7,686 nucleotides of DNA from CAYPKW01 sp964411425. Its GTDB lineage: Bacteria; Pseudomonadota; Alphaproteobacteria; Dongiales; Dongiaceae. The DNA lies in assembly GCA_964411425.1 (NCBI GenBank), contig CAYPKW010000102.1, forward strand, positions 1 to 7,686, given 5' to 3'. Made by a program: the position numbers and the translations under genes. Positions 5,936 through 7,686 of this stretch are shown here, piece by piece. Within the stretch, counting starts at the first letter, position 1; each line of letters starts with the position of its first letter. The notes beneath the pieces are model-generated. The model made no database searches, was not told the DNA's origin, and saw only the letters and a program-made list of their open reading frames with translations.

Positions 5936-7155
5936 GCCGGCAGTTCGAGCGCGGCGGGCGCCATTGCCCGCGGCGCGAGCACATCGACGAGGCGCTCCAG
6001 CGCCAGCGCCACGGTCGCCTCGTCCGAGACGAGCGCCACCCGGATATAGTCTTTTCCGGGGTTGTTGCCCTTGGCGTCCTCGCGCGCCATGTAGGCGCCG
6101 GGCAGCACGCGGATCGCCGCCTCGCGCCACAGGCGCCGAGCCGCCCTCTCGCCGTCGCCCACCTCGAGCCACAGGAAGAAGCCGCCGGCCGGCGGCGACC
6201 AGCCGAAGCGGCCGCATAGCGCGCGCTCGGCTGCGGCGAAGTTGGCGCGGTAGCGCTGGCGCCCCGCCTCGACGTGCGCCTCGTCGCGCCACAGCGCGGT
6301 CGAGGCGGCCAGGATCGGCAGCGGCACGGCGACGCCGCCGTAGTTTATGAGTTGCGCCTGGCGCGCAATCAGGCGCGCGTCGCCAGCGACGAAGCCCGAA
6401 CGCAGGCCCGGCACGCCCGAGCGCTTCGACAGCGAATGGAACACGATCAGGTTGGAGAGGTCGCCATCCCTCGCCGCCTCGAGCGCGCCGGACGGCGGCT
6501 CCCGAAGGTAGATTTCGGCGTAGCACTCGTCGACGGCGAGCACGAAGTCGTAGCGGCGCGCGAGCGCCAGCCAGCGGGCGAGGTATTCCGGCGTGCCGAC
6601 CGCGCCCTGCGGGTTGGCCGGCGAGCACACATAGGCGAGCGCCGTGCGCTCAAGGACGGCCCTGGGCAGCTCGTCCACCGCCGGCAGAAATCCGGTTTCC
6701 CGCGTCGCCGGCAGGAATATCGGCTCGCCGCCCGCCACGGCGGCCGCGCCGGCGTAGACGTGATAGAAGGGATTGGGCATCAGCACCGCCCGTTTTTCCG
6801 CCTGCGGCACGGTCGACAGCGCGATCTGGAACAAGGCCTCGCGCGTGCCGGCGACCGGCAGCACGTGCCGGTCGGGGTCGATCATGGTCGCGGGCAGACG
6901 GTAGCGCCGGGCGAGCCACGCGGCCGCGGCCAAGCGGAACTCGGGCGTGCCCTGCGCCAATGGATAGCGCGACCACAGTTGAGCGTTGCGCTCGATCTCC
7001 TCGCGCACCGCCGGCGGCACCGGCGATTGCGGCTCGCCCAGCGACAGCACGAGCGGCGTACCGGGTGCCGCCGGCACGCCCTCCAGCAAGGCGTTGAGCC
7101 GGGTGAATGGATGGTGCGCCCGCAAGGCTTCCAGGCGGTCGGTCGTAACTGGCAT
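5932..7155 (-). CDS. dapC: Class I/II aminotransferase, probably succinyldiaminopimelate transaminase (DapC-type)
   Basis: This 407-residue, PLP-dependent fold-type I aminotransferase most resembles DapC, which interconverts N-succinyl-LL-diaminopimelate plus 2-oxoglutarate and N-succinyl-2-amino-6-ketopimelate plus glutamate in the lysine and peptidoglycan precursor route. Seen: LSLGEPQSPVPPAV (37-50), YPLAQGTPEFR (64-74), SPANPQG with Asn181, VDECYAE with Asp209 and Tyr212, the Schiff-base lysine Lys244 in HSLSKRSGVPGLRSGFVAGD, and carboxylate-binding Arg372 in YIRVAL. The SLSKRS-VPGLRSGF block is characteristic of DapC-type enzymes; other N-acyl-amino acid aminotransferases remain possible. 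ATG 7155 (MPVTTDRLEALRAHHPF) fits the family N-terminus; ATG 7188 would add 11 residues, and ribosome sites for both are weak. It is the first gene of the operon with ftsK and lolA, with a 4-base ATGA overlap to ftsK. No other dap gene is in the window. Confidence 0.88.
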   Translation of the reverse strand: MPVTTDRLEALRAHHPFTRLNALLEGVPAAPGTPLVLSLGEPQSPVPPAVREEIERNAQLWSRYPLAQGTPEFRLAAAAWLARRYRLPATMIDPDRHVLPVAGTREALFQIALSTVPQAEKRAVLMPNPFYHVYAGAAAVAGGEPIFLPATRETGFLPAVDELPRAVLERTALAYVCSPANPQGAVGTPEYLARWLALARRYDFVLAVDECYAEIYLREPPSGALEAARDGDLSNLIVFHSLSKRSGVPGLRSGFVAGDARLIARQAQLINYGGVAVPLPILAASTALWRDEAHVEAGRQRYRANFAAAERALCGRFGWSPPAGGFFLWLEVGDGERAARRLWREAAIRVLPGAYMAREDAKGNNPGKDYIRVALVSDEATVALALERLVDVLAPRAMAPAALELPA

Positions 7156-7221
7156 TTCGCTCGCTGTCTGCCGGCGCGGCACCCGCATCGAACTCGGCGC
7201 GCCTGGTACAAAACATAAACA

Positions 7222-7250
7222 ATACTATAGGTTGCGGGGCCGGTGTACAA
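7222..7250 (-). promoter_or_regulatory. Candidate promoter of the dapC-ftsK-lolA operon
   Basis: On the minus strand TTGTAC (7250-7245) is followed by TAGTAT (7227-7222) after 17 bases, or TATAGT (7229-7224) after 15. The segment 7206-7229 is AT-rich within GC-rich surroundings and lies about 60 bases before the preferred dapC start. The -35 match is weak (TTG only) and GTACAA recurs at 7206-7211, so the exact element is uncertain. No clear promoter for the divergent gene at 7359 is seen; TACGAT (7296-7301) is a weak -10 option. Confidence 0.35.
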
Positions 7251-7358
7251 GTGTCGCGGGTCCCCGGCCGTTTAGCATGGCGATTCCGGCGCGACTACGA
7301 TAAACTGGATGATGTCGGTGGCGACCGGCGGTCGTCATCCGATCTGTCGGAGCGGGAC

Positions 7359-7686
7359 ATGAAACGCTGCCTGGCGTGGCTCGCGAGCCTGTTGTTGGCC
7401 GTCAACGCGGTTTCCTATTCGTTGCCGGCCTGGGCACAGGAGGGCGGGCCCACCGGCCTCTTGTATTTCACCCTGCCATTCGGCTCGGCCGAAGGGACGA
7501 TGGAGCCTAGCTACGGCTTTCGGCTCGATCGGCCGGCCGTGGCCGAGGATCGCATGGCGCCGCTGTCGCGCAGCTTCACGCCGGAGGAGTTGCGGCTGCC
7601 GCCGCTCTTCGATCTTCGATTCCAGAGCGACGAGCTCGCCGCCTTGAGCTTCGGCGGGCTCAACACGCTGCCTATGCTGGACGGGC
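7359..7686 (+). CDS. Exported protein of unknown function (5' part only)
   Basis: This frame starts at ATG 7359 and is still open at the window edge, giving 109 complete codons. GGAG (7349-7352) lies six bases before the ATG, the clearest ribosome site in the window. The N-terminus is a Sec-type signal peptide: MKRCLAWL, a hydrophobic core LASLLLAVNAV, and a cleavage site after AWA at residue 26, before QEGG. The mature part begins with TGLLYFTLPFGSAEGTMEP and then SYGFRLDR (residues about 51-58), a style seen in secreted or outer-membrane proteins of alphaproteobacteria, but no family is recognised with confidence. A Cys at residue 4 is in the n-region and is not a lipobox. A small hairpin (CGACC 7322-7326, GGTCG 7330-7334) lies in the upstream region. 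It is divergent from the dapC operon across about 200 bases. The gene is real; the function is unknown. Confidence 0.75.
   Translation, partial: MKRCLAWLASLLLAVNAVSYSLPAWAQEGGPTGLLYFTLPFGSAEGTMEPSYGFRLDRPAVAEDRMAPLSRSFTPEELRLPPLFDLRFQSDELAALSFGGLNTLPMLDG

Noticed and set aside
5936..6628. Upstream in-frame extension of ftsK to 6628
   Set aside because: The extension lies inside the well-supported aminotransferase gene, is Arg/Gly/Ala-rich with no motif, and FtsK proteins begin with the membrane domain found just after 5935.

Overview
The window is GC-rich, gene-dense bacterial chromosome with no phage, plasmid or insertion-sequence genes. The gene set, the codon use and the closeness of the LolA, FtsK and exonuclease III proteins to alphaproteobacterial forms suggest an alphaproteobacterium, probably of the Rhodospirillales type. 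That assignment is inference from protein character, not from a marker gene.

Layout, left to right. Positions 1-185 hold no gene but carry a paired REP-like palindrome (50-144). Next is xth (exonuclease III, minus strand), read from about 977 down to 186. The stretch between xth and the next gene (978-1238) is the most unusual part of the window. It contains a near-consensus minus-strand promoter, two overlapping palindromes on that promoter, a possible 25-codon ORF, and a perfect 12-bp terminator hairpin just ahead of xth. It could be a small RNA gene, a tiny peptide gene, or an attenuator leader for xth. Then come a class I glutamine amidotransferase-like gamma-glutamyl hydrolase of the PuuD type (minus, 2018-1239) and, divergently, a sterol desaturase/fatty acid hydroxylase family membrane protein (plus, 2114-2905).

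The right half is a compact minus-strand operon, transcribed from about 7220 leftward: a DapC-like succinyldiaminopimelate aminotransferase (lysine and peptidoglycan precursor), the DNA translocase FtsK (division and chromosome segregation) and the lipoprotein carrier LolA (outer-membrane biogenesis). The first two genes overlap by ATGA, and lolA starts one base after the ftsK stop. The operon therefore groups cell-envelope and division functions. lolA ends tail to tail with the desaturase gene, the two stop codons sharing bases 2902-2905.

At the right edge a divergent plus-strand gene starts at 7359. It encodes an exported protein of unknown function and runs off the window. The protein-coding content is mostly ordinary; the candidate novelty is the 978-1238 intergenic unit.
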